DNA of 64,000 nt from Microbacterium sp. SZ1. Its GTDB lineage: Bacteria > Actinomycetota > Actinomycetes > Actinomycetales > Microbacteriaceae. The DNA lies in contig NZ_LPVV01000034.1 of the NCBI RefSeq assembly GCF_002362255.1, positions 62,001 through 126,000 of the forward strand, in the 5' to 3' direction. Position 1 is the first letter of the stretch. The number at the start of each line of letters is the position of its first letter. This document shows positions 56,485 through 64,000 of this stretch, in pieces. Both the position numbers and the translations under genes were made by a program. A model generated the notes under the pieces. The model was not told where the DNA came from. It saw only the letters and a list, made by a program, of their open reading frames with translations, and ran no database searches.

Positions 56485-57675
56485 ATGACCGAGGCCTATC
56501 TCGTCGGTGGAGCCCGCACCCCGGTCGGGCGATACGGCGGCGCTCTCGCCTCGGTCCGCCCCGACGACCTGGCGGCGATCGTGGTCGGCGAGGCCGTACG
56601 TCGCGCGGGGATCGATCCGACCGCGGTCGACGTCGACGAGGTCATTCTCGGAGCAGCCAACCAGGCGGGCGAGGACAACCGGAACGTCGCCCGCATGGCC
56701 GCACTGCTGGCAGGACTCCCCGATTCCGTGCCGGGGATCACCGTGAATCGGTTGTGCGCCTCAGGCATGTCGGCGGTGACGATGGCGGCCCAGGCCATCC
56801 GCGCCGGCGACACCGACCTCGTCGTCGCCGGCGGCGTGGAGTCGATGACTCGCGCACCCTGGGTCCAGGCCAAGCCGGAGAAAGCGTGGGGCAAGCCGGG
56901 AGCCGCCTACGACACCTCGATCGGATGGCGGTTCCCGAACCCCCGCCTCGCCGCCCGCGACAAGGCCACCTTCACGATGCCCGAGACGGCGGAGGAGGTC
57001 GCCCGCCTCGACGGCATCGGGAGGGACGAGGCGGATGCGTTCGCCATGCGATCGCAGCAGCGCGCCGCCGCCGCGATCGCCGCCGGCCGGTTCGAGGAGG
57101 AGATCGTCGGCGTGCCCGTCGGCGACGGTCGCTTCCTGGTCGACGAGGGACCGCGACCCGACACCACGCTCGAGGTGCTCGCCCGGTTGCGGCCGGTCGT
57201 GGCCGGTGGTCACGTCGTCACGGCCGGCAACTCGAGCGCGCTCAACGACGGAGCCTCCGCGCTCGTCGTCGCCAGCGGCGACGCCGTCGAGCGCTACGGC
57301 CTTGTGCCACGCGCTCGCATCGTCGTCGGCACGAGCGCGGCGCTCGCGCCCGAGATCATGGGCCTCGGCCCCGTACCGGCGACCGAGAAGGCCCTGCGCC
57401 GCTCCGGACTCCGGATCGACGACATCGGATCGGTCGAGCTGAACGAGGCATTCGCCACCCAGTCCATCGCCTGCATCCGCCGCCTGGGGCTGGACGACGC
57501 GATCGTGAACGTCGACGGCGGAGCGATCGCGCTCGGCCACCCTCTCGGATCATCCGGTTCGCGGCTGCTCGTCACACTGCTCGGCCGCATGGAGCGCGAA
57601 GGATCGCGCTACGGGCTCGCGACGATGTGTGTCGGCGTGGGACAGGGCGCGGCCGTGATCCTGGAGAAGGCGTGA
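56485..57675 (+). CDS. Acetyl-CoA C-acyltransferase (PaaJ-like thiolase)
   Basis: In phenylacetate breakdown PaaJ cleaves 3-oxo-5,6-dehydrosuberyl-CoA and later 3-oxoadipyl-CoA. The 396-residue thiolase has the acyl-enzyme Cys in NRLCASGM (about residue 91), NSSALNDGA, GGAIALGHPLGSSGSR with catalytic His, and CVGVGQGAAV with the second Cys. AGGAG precedes the ATG. It leads an operon of beta-oxidation-like paa genes; TGA overlaps the next ATG by one base. Confidence 0.92.
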   Translation: MTEAYLVGGARTPVGRYGGALASVRPDDLAAIVVGEAVRRAGIDPTAVDVDEVILGAANQAGEDNRNVARMAALLAGLPDSVPGITVNRLCASGMSAVTMAAQAIRAGDTDLVVAGGVESMTRAPWVQAKPEKAWGKPGAAYDTSIGWRFPNPRLAARDKATFTMPETAEEVARLDGIGRDEADAFAMRSQQRAAAAIAAGRFEEEIVGVPVGDGRFLVDEGPRPDTTLEVLARLRPVVAGGHVVTAGNSSALNDGASALVVASGDAVERYGLVPRARIVVGTSAALAPEIMGLGPVPATEKALRRSGLRIDDIGSVELNEAFATQSIACIRRLGLDDAIVNVDGGAIALGHPLGSSGSRLLVTLLGRMEREGSRYGLATMCVGVGQGAAVILEKA

Positions 57676-58445
57676 TGACGGCCGCCGGCCACTCCCCTCT
57701 GCTCGTCGAGCGCGCGGGCGACCGCGTCGTCGCCACACTGAACCGGCCGGACAAGCGCAACGCCATCGATCAGGCGACGGTCGACGCACTGCACGAGCTC
57801 TGCGCCGAACTCGAGAAGGACCCCCGCACTCTGATTCTGACCGGCGCTGCGGGCGTCTTCGCCGCGGGAGCCGACATCGCCGAGCTGCGCGAACGACGGG
57901 CCGTTGATGCGCTGCGCGGCATCAACGCGCACGCGTTCGTCCGCGTCGCCGAACTCCCCCTGCCGGTCATCGCGGCGATCGACGGCTACGCTCTGGGCGG
58001 CGGCGCCGAGCTGGCCTACGCCGCCGACATCCGCATCGGCACGCCGAGCCTCGCGATCGGCAACCCCGAGACCGGGCTCGGCATCCTCGCCGCGGCCGGC
58101 GCGAGCTGGCGGCTCAAAGAGATCGTCGGCGATGCGCGGGCGATCGAGCTGCTGCTCACCGGCCGCACCGTGAAGGCCGACGAGGCGCTGCGGATCGGAC
58201 TGATCTCATCCGTGCACGAGACCGGCGACCTGCTGACGGCGGCCCATGCGATCGTCGACCGCATCGCCCGGAACGATCGCGCAGCGACGATCGCGACCAA
58301 ACGCGTGTTCCGCGCGCCGCGTGACCGGCATCCGTCCGTCGACCTCGAGGCGCAGTCGGAGCTGTTCGAGAGTCCGGAGAAGTTCCGGCGGATGACCGAG
58401 TTCCTCGAACGGAAAGACCGGCAGCACACGGGAGGCCGAGCGTGA
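57675..58445 (+). CDS. Enoyl-CoA hydratase/isomerase (PaaF/PaaG-like)
   Basis: This 256-residue crotonase-fold enzyme has the oxyanion-hole segments VFAAGADIAEL (about residue 60) and YALGGGAELAYAADIRIG (about 105), a glutamate near 115, and a C-terminal trimerisation helix. In this operon it would hydrate the unsaturated CoA intermediate, or isomerise the ring product as PaaG does; the sequence does not separate these. A GTG at 57672 is an alternative start. Confidence 0.9.
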   Translation: MTAAGHSPLLVERAGDRVVATLNRPDKRNAIDQATVDALHELCAELEKDPRTLILTGAAGVFAAGADIAELRERRAVDALRGINAHAFVRVAELPLPVIAAIDGYALGGGAELAYAADIRIGTPSLAIGNPETGLGILAAAGASWRLKEIVGDARAIELLLTGRTVKADEALRIGLISSVHETGDLLTAAHAIVDRIARNDRAATIATKRVFRAPRDRHPSVDLEAQSELFESPEKFRRMTEFLERKDRQHTGGRA

Positions 58446-59356
58446 ACGCCGCACCACCCACGCACATCGGAGTCCGCGGCGGTGGTCGCGCGGGAGAGGG
58501 CATCGCACACGCACCCGCGCGCGTGGGCGTGCTCGGCGGCGGTCGCATGGGAGCGGGCATCGCACACGCGTTCCTGCTCGCCGGCTCGCACGTGACCGTC
58601 GTCGAGCGCGACGAGGAGACCGCGCACGCGGCATCCGATCGCGTCCTGGGGTCGGTCGAGGCCTCGATCACTCGCGGATCAGCGACCGAGACCTCCGGCG
58701 CCTATCGCGCGCGGCTCGTCTCGACGAACGATATCTCCGCATTCGATTCGTGCGAGATCGTCGTGGAAGCCGTACCGGAGGACATCTCTCTCAAGATCGA
58801 CGCCCTCACGCGAGTCGAAGCGCAGATCGGCCCGGACGCCGTGATCGCGTCGAACACGTCGTCCATCTCGATCGACGAGCTGGCGGCGACACTCGATCGC
58901 CCGAATCGGTTCCTCGGGATGCACTTCTTCAACCCGGTTCCGGCATCCACTCTCGTCGAGATCGTGCGCGCGGCGGCCACCGCGCCTCCGCTCGTCGATC
59001 AGGCGCGCGGATGGGTGCATTCGATCGGCAAGACGCCGATCGTGGTGGCAGACGCGCCCGGCTTCGCCTCTTCACGACTCGGGGTGGCGCTGGGACTCGA
59101 GGCGATCCGTATGGTCGAGGAGGGCGTCGCGTCCCCCGAGGACATCGACGCCGCGATGACACTCGGCTACAAGCATCCCGTCGGGCCGCTGCGCCTCACC
59201 GACATCGTCGGACTCGACGTGCGCCTCGGCATCGCCGAGTACCTCGCCGCTCACCTCGGTGAGCGCTTCGAGCCGCCCGCGCTGCTGCGTCGCCTCGTCG
59301 CCGAGGGGAATCTCGGCCGCAAGACGGGTCGCGGCTTCTACGAATGGGACGCGTGA
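58442..59356 (+). CDS. paaH: 3-hydroxyacyl-CoA dehydrogenase (PaaH-like) with duplicated cofactor loop
   Basis: PaaH oxidises a 3-hydroxyacyl-CoA with NAD. The 304-residue enzyme has the Rossmann loop VGVLGGGRMGAGIAHA (residues 28-43), the catalytic His region LGMHFFNPVP and the dimerisation domain DIDAAMTLGYKHPVGPLRLTD. Unusually, residues 9-24 (IGVRGGGRAGEGIAHA) are a near copy of the loop, 19 residues earlier. The extra copy is joined by PAR and precedes the real first strand, so it is probably an appended tail. GTG at 58442 overlaps the hydratase stop. Confidence 0.9.
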   Translation: MNAAPPTHIGVRGGGRAGEGIAHAPARVGVLGGGRMGAGIAHAFLLAGSHVTVVERDEETAHAASDRVLGSVEASITRGSATETSGAYRARLVSTNDISAFDSCEIVVEAVPEDISLKIDALTRVEAQIGPDAVIASNTSSISIDELAATLDRPNRFLGMHFFNPVPASTLVEIVRAAATAPPLVDQARGWVHSIGKTPIVVADAPGFASSRLGVALGLEAIRMVEEGVASPEDIDAAMTLGYKHPVGPLRLTDIVGLDVRLGIAEYLAAHLGERFEPPALLRRLVAEGNLGRKTGRGFYEWDA

Positions 59357-59387
59357 TGGAGGAGAGCAACAGATGGAAGGACGAGAG

Positions 59388-61469
59388 ATGACCGACATCC
59401 TGCCCAGCTACGTGCAGGGCGCGTGGTGGACACCCGCCGATGCGACCAGCGCCACCGAGGTGCGCGACGCATCGACCGGTGAGGTCGTCACCCGCGTCTC
59501 GACCGAGGGACTCGATCTCGGTGCTGCGCTCGCCTACGCGCGGAGCACCGGCCAGGACTTCCTCGGCGAGCTCACCTTCCACCAGCGCGCCGTGCGCCTC
59601 AAGCAGCTCGCCCTGGCCCTCACCGAGCGCAAGTCCGAGCTGTACGAGATCTCCAGCCGCACCGGCGCGACGACGCAGGACTCCTGGGTCGACATCGACG
59701 GCGGCATCGGCGTGCTCTTCGCCTACTCCAGCAAGGGTCGCCGTGAGCTGCCCAACGCGAAGGTCTACGTCGACGGACCGGTCGAGAACCTCTCCCGCGA
59801 CGGCTCGTTCATCGGCCGACACATCTACACGCGCCTCCGCGGAGCGGCCGTGCAGATCAACGCCTTCAACTTCCCCGTCTGGGGCTCGCTGGAGAAGTTC
59901 GCGCCCGCCTTCCTCGCCGGGGTCCCCACGATCGTGAAGCCCGCGACGCCGACCGGGTACCTCACCGAGGCCATGGTGCGCATCATGGTCGAGTCGGGCC
60001 TGCTCCCCGAAGGCTCGCTGCAGCTCGTATCCGGCAGCGTCCCGACCCTGTTCGACGAGCTGCGGCTCGGCGACCTCGTCGCCTTCACGGGGTCCGCGTC
60101 GACCGCCGAGCGTCTGCGCGCACACGACGCCGTGCAGACCGGCGGCGTGCGGTTCACGAGCGAGACCGACTCGATCAACGCCTCGGTCCTCGGAACGGAT
60201 GCCGTCGGCGGCACCCCCGAGTTCGACGCCTACGTGCGCCAGCTCGTCGCCGAGATGACCAGCAAGGCCGGGCAGAAGTGCACCGCGATCCGGCGGGCGA
60301 TCGTCCCGACGGGTCTTGTCGACGACGTGATCGGGGCCGTCCGTACCCGCCTCGCGGAGCGTGTGGTGGTCGGGGACCCTCGGGCCGAGGGCGTCACGAT
60401 GGGGCCACTGGCCTCGACCGAGCAGCGCGACGAGGTGCTGCGCCAGGTGGAGCGTCTGCGCGCCGGCGGCGGCGAGCTCGTCGTCGGATCCACCGAGGCG
60501 CCGACCGTGCGCCTCGCCGACGGCAGCGAGGGAACGGCTCCCGACGGGGCCTTCGTCGCACCGCTGCTGCTGCGCTTCTCGGATGCCGAGAGCGCGGCCG
60601 TGAACGAGATCGAGGCGTTCGGGCCGGTGTCGAGCATCATCGGGTACGACTCGCTCGACGAGGCCAGTGCGCTGGTCGCGCGTGGCGGTGGCTCGCTCGT
60701 CACCAGCGTCGCCACACACGATCCCGAGGTGGCCGTCGCGCTGGCATCGGGCATCGCCGCGTACAACGGCCGCGTCCTGTTCCTCGACCGCGACGACGCC
60801 CGCAGCTCGACCGGTCACGGATCGCCGCTGCCGAACCTCGTGCACGGCGGGCCCGGTCGCGCCGGCGGCGGCGAGGAGCTTGGCGGCGTCCGCGCCGTGC
60901 TGCACCACATGCAGCGCACAGCGGTGCAGGGGTCGCCGGCGATGATGACCGCGCTGACCGGGGTCTGGCACCAGGGCGCGGCCGCGCGTCCATACCAGGA
61001 CAGCGACGGCGTGCACCCGTTCCGCAAGTCGTTGGCCGAGCTGCACATCGGCGACCAGGTCGCCAGCGGCTCCCGCACCGTGACGCTCGACGACATCGAG
61101 ACGTTCGCCGCATTCACCGGCGACACCTTCTACGCGCACATGGACGAGGCGTCCGCCGCCGCCAACCCGTTCTTCCCCGGACGAGTGGCCCACGGATACC
61201 TGCTGGTCTCATGGGCGGCCGGCCTGTTCGTCGACCCGGCGCCCGGTCCCGTTCTCGCCAACTCCGGGCTCGAGAACCTGCGGTTCGTGACCCCGGTCTC
61301 TCCCGGCGACGAGATCCGCGTGGAGCTCACGGCCAAGCAGATCACCCCGCGCGAGACCGACGAGTACGGCGAGGTGCGGTGGGATGCCGTGCTGAAGAAC
61401 CAGAACGACGAGATCGTCGCGACGTACGACGTGCTCACCCTCGTCGCGAAGGAGCGCGAGGCGGCGTAG
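59388..61469 (+). CDS. paaZ: Phenylacetate degradation bifunctional protein PaaZ
   Basis: PaaZ opens the oxepin-CoA ring (MaoC hydratase part) and oxidises the aldehyde (ALDH part). In 693 residues the N-terminal ALDH domain has FTSETDSIN with the general-base Glu (about 261) and KAGQKCTAIRR with the nucleophilic Cys. STGHGSPLPNLVHGGPGRAGGGEELGG follows. The C-terminal MaoC-like domain has FTGDTFYAHMDE with the hydratase Asp. Two starts are possible: ATG 59388 (AAGGA 6 nt upstream) or ATG 59373 (AGGAG 8 nt upstream). This enzyme makes the pathway assignment firm. Confidence 0.95.
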   Translation: MTDILPSYVQGAWWTPADATSATEVRDASTGEVVTRVSTEGLDLGAALAYARSTGQDFLGELTFHQRAVRLKQLALALTERKSELYEISSRTGATTQDSWVDIDGGIGVLFAYSSKGRRELPNAKVYVDGPVENLSRDGSFIGRHIYTRLRGAAVQINAFNFPVWGSLEKFAPAFLAGVPTIVKPATPTGYLTEAMVRIMVESGLLPEGSLQLVSGSVPTLFDELRLGDLVAFTGSASTAERLRAHDAVQTGGVRFTSETDSINASVLGTDAVGGTPEFDAYVRQLVAEMTSKAGQKCTAIRRAIVPTGLVDDVIGAVRTRLAERVVVGDPRAEGVTMGPLASTEQRDEVLRQVERLRAGGGELVVGSTEAPTVRLADGSEGTAPDGAFVAPLLLRFSDAESAAVNEIEAFGPVSSIIGYDSLDEASALVARGGGSLVTSVATHDPEVAVALASGIAAYNGRVLFLDRDDARSSTGHGSPLPNLVHGGPGRAGGGEELGGVRAVLHHMQRTAVQGSPAMMTALTGVWHQGAAARPYQDSDGVHPFRKSLAELHIGDQVASGSRTVTLDDIETFAAFTGDTFYAHMDEASAAANPFFPGRVAHGYLLVSWAAGLFVDPAPGPVLANSGLENLRFVTPVSPGDEIRVELTAKQITPRETDEYGEVRWDAVLKNQNDEIVATYDVLTLVAKEREAA

Positions 61470-61498
61470 CGGCGGCTGGTGCTGGTGCCCCCGCCAGG

Positions 61499-62101
61499 TC
61501 AGCGCCTGCGCAGCCCGTCGAGCGCGATCGCGACGACGTCGTCCGCCAGCCGGTCGGCGCCCTCTCGCCCACCGGGGCGGTACCACTCGACGATCGAGTT
61601 GATCATGCCGAACGTCAGTCGCGCGGCCACGCTGGCATCGATGTCGTCTCGGAGGGCGCCCTCGTTCTGCGCCGCCGACACGAGCGCCGTGATGCGGCGG
61701 TCGAACGTGCGCCGACGCGAGAGCGCCGTGCGCTCGACCTCCGTGTTGCCGCGAACACGCAGCAGCAGCGTCACGGCGGGAAGCTGATCGACGAGCACGT
61801 GCACGGCGCCCCGGAGCACCCGCTCCAGCCGTTCGGCCGCTCCCCCACCGGCATCCGACGGCTGATCCTCCACGACCGCCTCGAGGCTGCTCAACGCGGA
61901 GTCGAGCGCCCGATCGAGGATCTCGTCCTTCGAGCCGAAGTGGTGGTAGATCGCCGACTTCGACAGCCCCAGCCGCTCGGCGAGCATGCCGATCGAGGTC
62001 GCGTCGTACCCGTACTCGTTGAACGCCGCCACGGCGACCGCGAGGATCCCCTGCTGGTCGTAACCGGGGCGACCGCGTCGCGCACTCTGCATCTCAGACA
62101 T
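61499..62101 (-). CDS. TetR-family regulator, probable PaaR
   Basis: The 200-residue protein has a TetR HTH (ILAVAVAAFNEYGYDATSIGMLAERLGLSKSAIYHHFGSKDEIL, about residues 17-60) and a C-terminal ligand domain with VEWYRPGGREGADRLADDVVAIALDGL. It lies last in the minus-strand unit with paaK and paaI. The two palindromes before the MFS and thiolase genes are its probable sites. In known systems the inducer is phenylacetyl-CoA. The ATG at 62101 is set by the start of the conserved region. Confidence 0.88.
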   Translation of the reverse strand: MSEMQSARRGRPGYDQQGILAVAVAAFNEYGYDATSIGMLAERLGLSKSAIYHHFGSKDEILDRALDSALSSLEAVVEDQPSDAGGGAAERLERVLRGAVHVLVDQLPAVTLLLRVRGNTEVERTALSRRRTFDRRITALVSAAQNEGALRDDIDASVAARLTFGMINSIVEWYRPGGREGADRLADDVVAIALDGLRRR

Positions 62102-62144
62102 CAGAACACAGTGTGGCAGGTCGAGAGGGTGGCAGGCGGAGAGG

Positions 62145-63494
62145 TCACCGCAGGTCGTAGACGCGCTTGTACTTGCCCTCGCTCCGCGGCAGGACTCCCG
62201 GCTCTTCGAGTCGCACGGCGACCGTCGACCCGATGAACACCTTGATGCGCTGAGCGAGCACCTCCGCGGCGCTCCGGCAGACCTCGACCGACAGGTCGGG
62301 GTGCCGCTCGATGCGCACCGTGAGAGCATCCATCCGCCCGTCCTTGCTGAGCTCGAGGATGAAGTGCGGTGTGAGCTGTTCGATGCCGAGCACGAGCTCC
62401 TCGATCTGAGTGGGGAACAGATTCACGCCCCGCACGATGATCATGTCGTCGTTGCGCCCGGTGACCTTCTCCATGCGCCGCATCCCGGGGCGCGCGGTGC
62501 CGGGGAGCAGCCGCGTGAGGTCTCGCGTGCGGTACCGGATGACCGGGAAGGCTTCCTTGGTGAGAGACGTGAAGACGAGCTCGCCGAGCTCGCCGTCGGG
62601 CAGTGCGGCACCCGTCTCGGCGTCGATGACCTCTGGCAGGAAGTGGTCCTCCCACAGGTGCGGCCCGTCTTTGCCGTCGAGGCACTCGCTCCCGACCCCC
62701 GGGCCCATGACCTCGCTCAGGCCGTAGATGTCGAGCGCGTCGATGTCGAGCCGCTGCTCCAGCTCGCGCCGCATCTCGTTCGTCCACGGCTCCGCGCCCA
62801 GCACGGCCACCTTCAACGAAGTCGACCGCGGGTCGATGCCCTGCGCCACCATCGCGTCGGCGATCGTGAGCAGGTAGCTCGGCGTGCAGAGGATCGCATC
62901 GGGCTCGAAGTCGCGGATCAGCTGCAGCTGGCGAGCGGTCTGACCGCCGGAGACGGGGATCACGGTGGCGCCGAGCGCCTCGATTCCCGCATGAGCGCCG
63001 AGACCGCCCGTGAAGAGTCCGTACCCGTAGGCGTTGTGCACCTGCATGCCAGGGCGGATACCCGCCGCGCGCAGGGATCGCGCCACCAGGGTGCCCCATC
63101 GTTCGAGATCGCCCCTCGTGTAGCCGACGACCGTCGGGCGTCCCGTCGTCCCGCTGGACGCGTGGATGCGGGCGACGTCGGTCATCGGCACCGCGAACAT
63201 CCCGAACGGGTAGGTCTCGCGCAGATCGGCCTTCGTCGTGAACGGCAGCCGCTCGACGTCGGCGAGCGTGCCGATGTCGTCGGGGTGCACACCGGCCTCA
63301 TCGAATTTGCGGGTGTAGAGCGGCACGTTCGCGTACGCGTGTCGGACGGTCTGCTGCAGCCGGACGAGCTGGAGGGCTTCGATCTCCTCGCGACTCATTC
63401 GCTCTTCGGGATCGAGGGAATCGAGGCTCGGCGGCTGAACGCGTGAGGTGCGCACGTGCGGAGATGCGGTGGAGGGTTCGGTCGTCGTCGACAT
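62145..63494 (-). CDS. paaK: Phenylacetate-CoA ligase
   Basis: PaaK activates phenylacetate with ATP and CoA, the first step of the pathway. The 449-residue enzyme has RLQQTVRHAYANVPLYTRKFDEAG at the N-terminus, the ATP-binding SSGTTGRPTVVGYTR (about residue 115), DIYGLSEVMGPGVG and TRDLTRLLPG. The C-terminal lid has VTGRNDDMIIVRGVNLFPTQIEE. The length is normal. It is followed by the TetR gene and preceded by paaI on the same strand. Confidence 0.95.
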   Translation of the reverse strand: MSTTTEPSTASPHVRTSRVQPPSLDSLDPEERMSREEIEALQLVRLQQTVRHAYANVPLYTRKFDEAGVHPDDIGTLADVERLPFTTKADLRETYPFGMFAVPMTDVARIHASSGTTGRPTVVGYTRGDLERWGTLVARSLRAAGIRPGMQVHNAYGYGLFTGGLGAHAGIEALGATVIPVSGGQTARQLQLIRDFEPDAILCTPSYLLTIADAMVAQGIDPRSTSLKVAVLGAEPWTNEMRRELEQRLDIDALDIYGLSEVMGPGVGSECLDGKDGPHLWEDHFLPEVIDAETGAALPDGELGELVFTSLTKEAFPVIRYRTRDLTRLLPGTARPGMRRMEKVTGRNDDMIIVRGVNLFPTQIEELVLGIEQLTPHFILELSKDGRMDALTVRIERHPDLSVEVCRSAAEVLAQRIKVFIGSTVAVRLEEPGVLPRSEGKYKRVYDLR

Positions 63495-63544
63495 GAGTGC
63501 TCCAGAGGGGATCGAAAGGGTGAGGTCAGAGTGGCGCGACCGGG

Positions 63545-63997
63545 TCAGAGGGTCTGCGAGGTGGTGCGTGAACGCCCGCGGAACTCGGCGACGACGTCAC
63601 CGATCTCGTCGACGACGGTCACGTCGTAGATGCCGGAGCGCCCGGATCGGGCGCGTCTCACGGCGGTCGCGGTCAGGGTCTGACCGGCCGTCGTCGGCTT
63701 GAGGAAGGCGATGTCGGCGCCGGCCGCGACCGTCACCCGGTCGTCCTCATTGCAGGCGATCGCGAAGGCCGTGTCGGCGAGGGCGAACACGAAACCGCCG
63801 TGCGTGATGCGGAACCCGTTGGTCATGTCGTCGCGCACCGGCATCGACACGACGGCGTGGCCCGGGTCGTCGCGCTCGACGACGAGACCGAGGGATGCCG
63901 ATGCGCGGTCGCGCTGCATCATCGCGCGGTTCGGGGGCAGGGCGGGGTCCGAGGCGAATTCGTTCTCGCCCATCGTTCGCGTCGCCGCATCTGCCAT
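63545..63997 (-). CDS. paaI: Hydroxyphenylacetyl-CoA thioesterase PaaI
   Basis: PaaI hydrolyses dead-end aryl-CoA intermediates and frees CoA. The 150-residue hotdog protein has THGGFVFALADTAFAIACN (about residues 63-81), with the HGG and AD pattern of the catalytic helix, and AGADIAFLKPTTAGQTLTATA. Its ATG at 63997 is 3 nt from the window edge, so its promoter and any upstream paa genes are not visible. Confidence 0.93.
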   Translation of the reverse strand: MADAATRTMGENEFASDPALPPNRAMMQRDRASASLGLVVERDDPGHAVVSMPVRDDMTNGFRITHGGFVFALADTAFAIACNEDDRVTVAAGADIAFLKPTTAGQTLTATAVRRARSGRSGIYDVTVVDEIGDVVAEFRGRSRTTSQTL

Positions 63998-64000
63998 GCC

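Overview
The window is about 69% GC by eye and codes densely on both strands. There is no gene-free stretch longer than about 280 bases, and I saw no tRNA, rRNA, CRISPR array, insertion sequence or prophage. Several traits point to a high-GC actinobacterium, most likely Microbacteriaceae and Microbacterium-like: GTG starts, ATGA overlaps, many apparently leaderless genes, a GTP-dependent PEP carboxykinase, a long GapB-type GAPDH, an ScfR/RamB-type regulator and a DUF222/HNH (13E12-type) protein. This is inferred from gene content; no database search was run.

Layout. 1-4137: a DUF1648 membrane protein (cut by the window edge) coupled to a GntR regulator, a DUF4442 protein, an APC permease and an SGNH hydrolase. 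4188-10390: hisS, mazG, ppc and gdhA. 10464-15789: an APC amine/amino-acid permease, a 975-residue kinase/M23-like/class-III-aminotransferase fusion, a gamma-carbonic-anhydrase-like protein and a tiny membrane protein. 15963-20539: an SDR gene broken by an in-frame TAG, then mfd. 20721-25890: a GNAT acetyltransferase, an Fpg/Nei glycosylase, then an FMN riboswitch driving ribD-ribE-ribBA-ribH. 26415-32595: a beta-galactoside locus (divergent LacI regulator, two ABC permeases, binding lipoprotein, GH35 beta-galactosidase) with twin operators. 32632-38202: a small hypothetical gene with a phosphoesterase, an MFS carrier, a HAD hydrolase divergent from a 68-residue HTH protein with paired operators, and an ABC exporter. 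38442-44506: gluconeogenic pckG and GapB-type gap, an ScfR/RamB-type regulator and an AlkZ-like winged-helix protein. 45270-48845: a MurNAc-6-phosphate recycling set (murQ, sugar kinase, MurR/RpiR regulator) and a HAD phosphatase. 48972-50537: DUF222/HNH protein. 50626-54871: an Lrp-type regulator divergent from a branched-chain 2-oxoacid dehydrogenase operon (E1alpha, E1beta, E2; no E3). 55056-63997: phenylacetate catabolism (MFS carrier, thiolase, enoyl-CoA hydratase, 3-hydroxyacyl-CoA dehydrogenase, PaaZ, and on the other strand a TetR/PaaR-like regulator, PaaK and PaaI). The paaABCDE epoxidase genes are not here and may lie just past the right edge.

Central carbon genes (ppc, pckG, gap) and salvage or peripheral pathways (lactose-type sugars, MurNAc, branched-chain keto acids, phenylacetate) each sit beside a dedicated regulator with a visible candidate operator. 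The most unusual observations are: a NANNNT hexamer exactly 6 nt before the start codon at 13 genes (leaderless transcription); a very frequent octamer GGATGCCG that appears to shape codon choice; a two-copy intergenic repeat with alternative hairpins; a 19-residue duplication of the Rossmann loop in the PaaH-like enzyme; the nonsense mutation in the SDR gene; and a duplicated ribosome-binding site making a 20-codon ORF inside the bkd operon.
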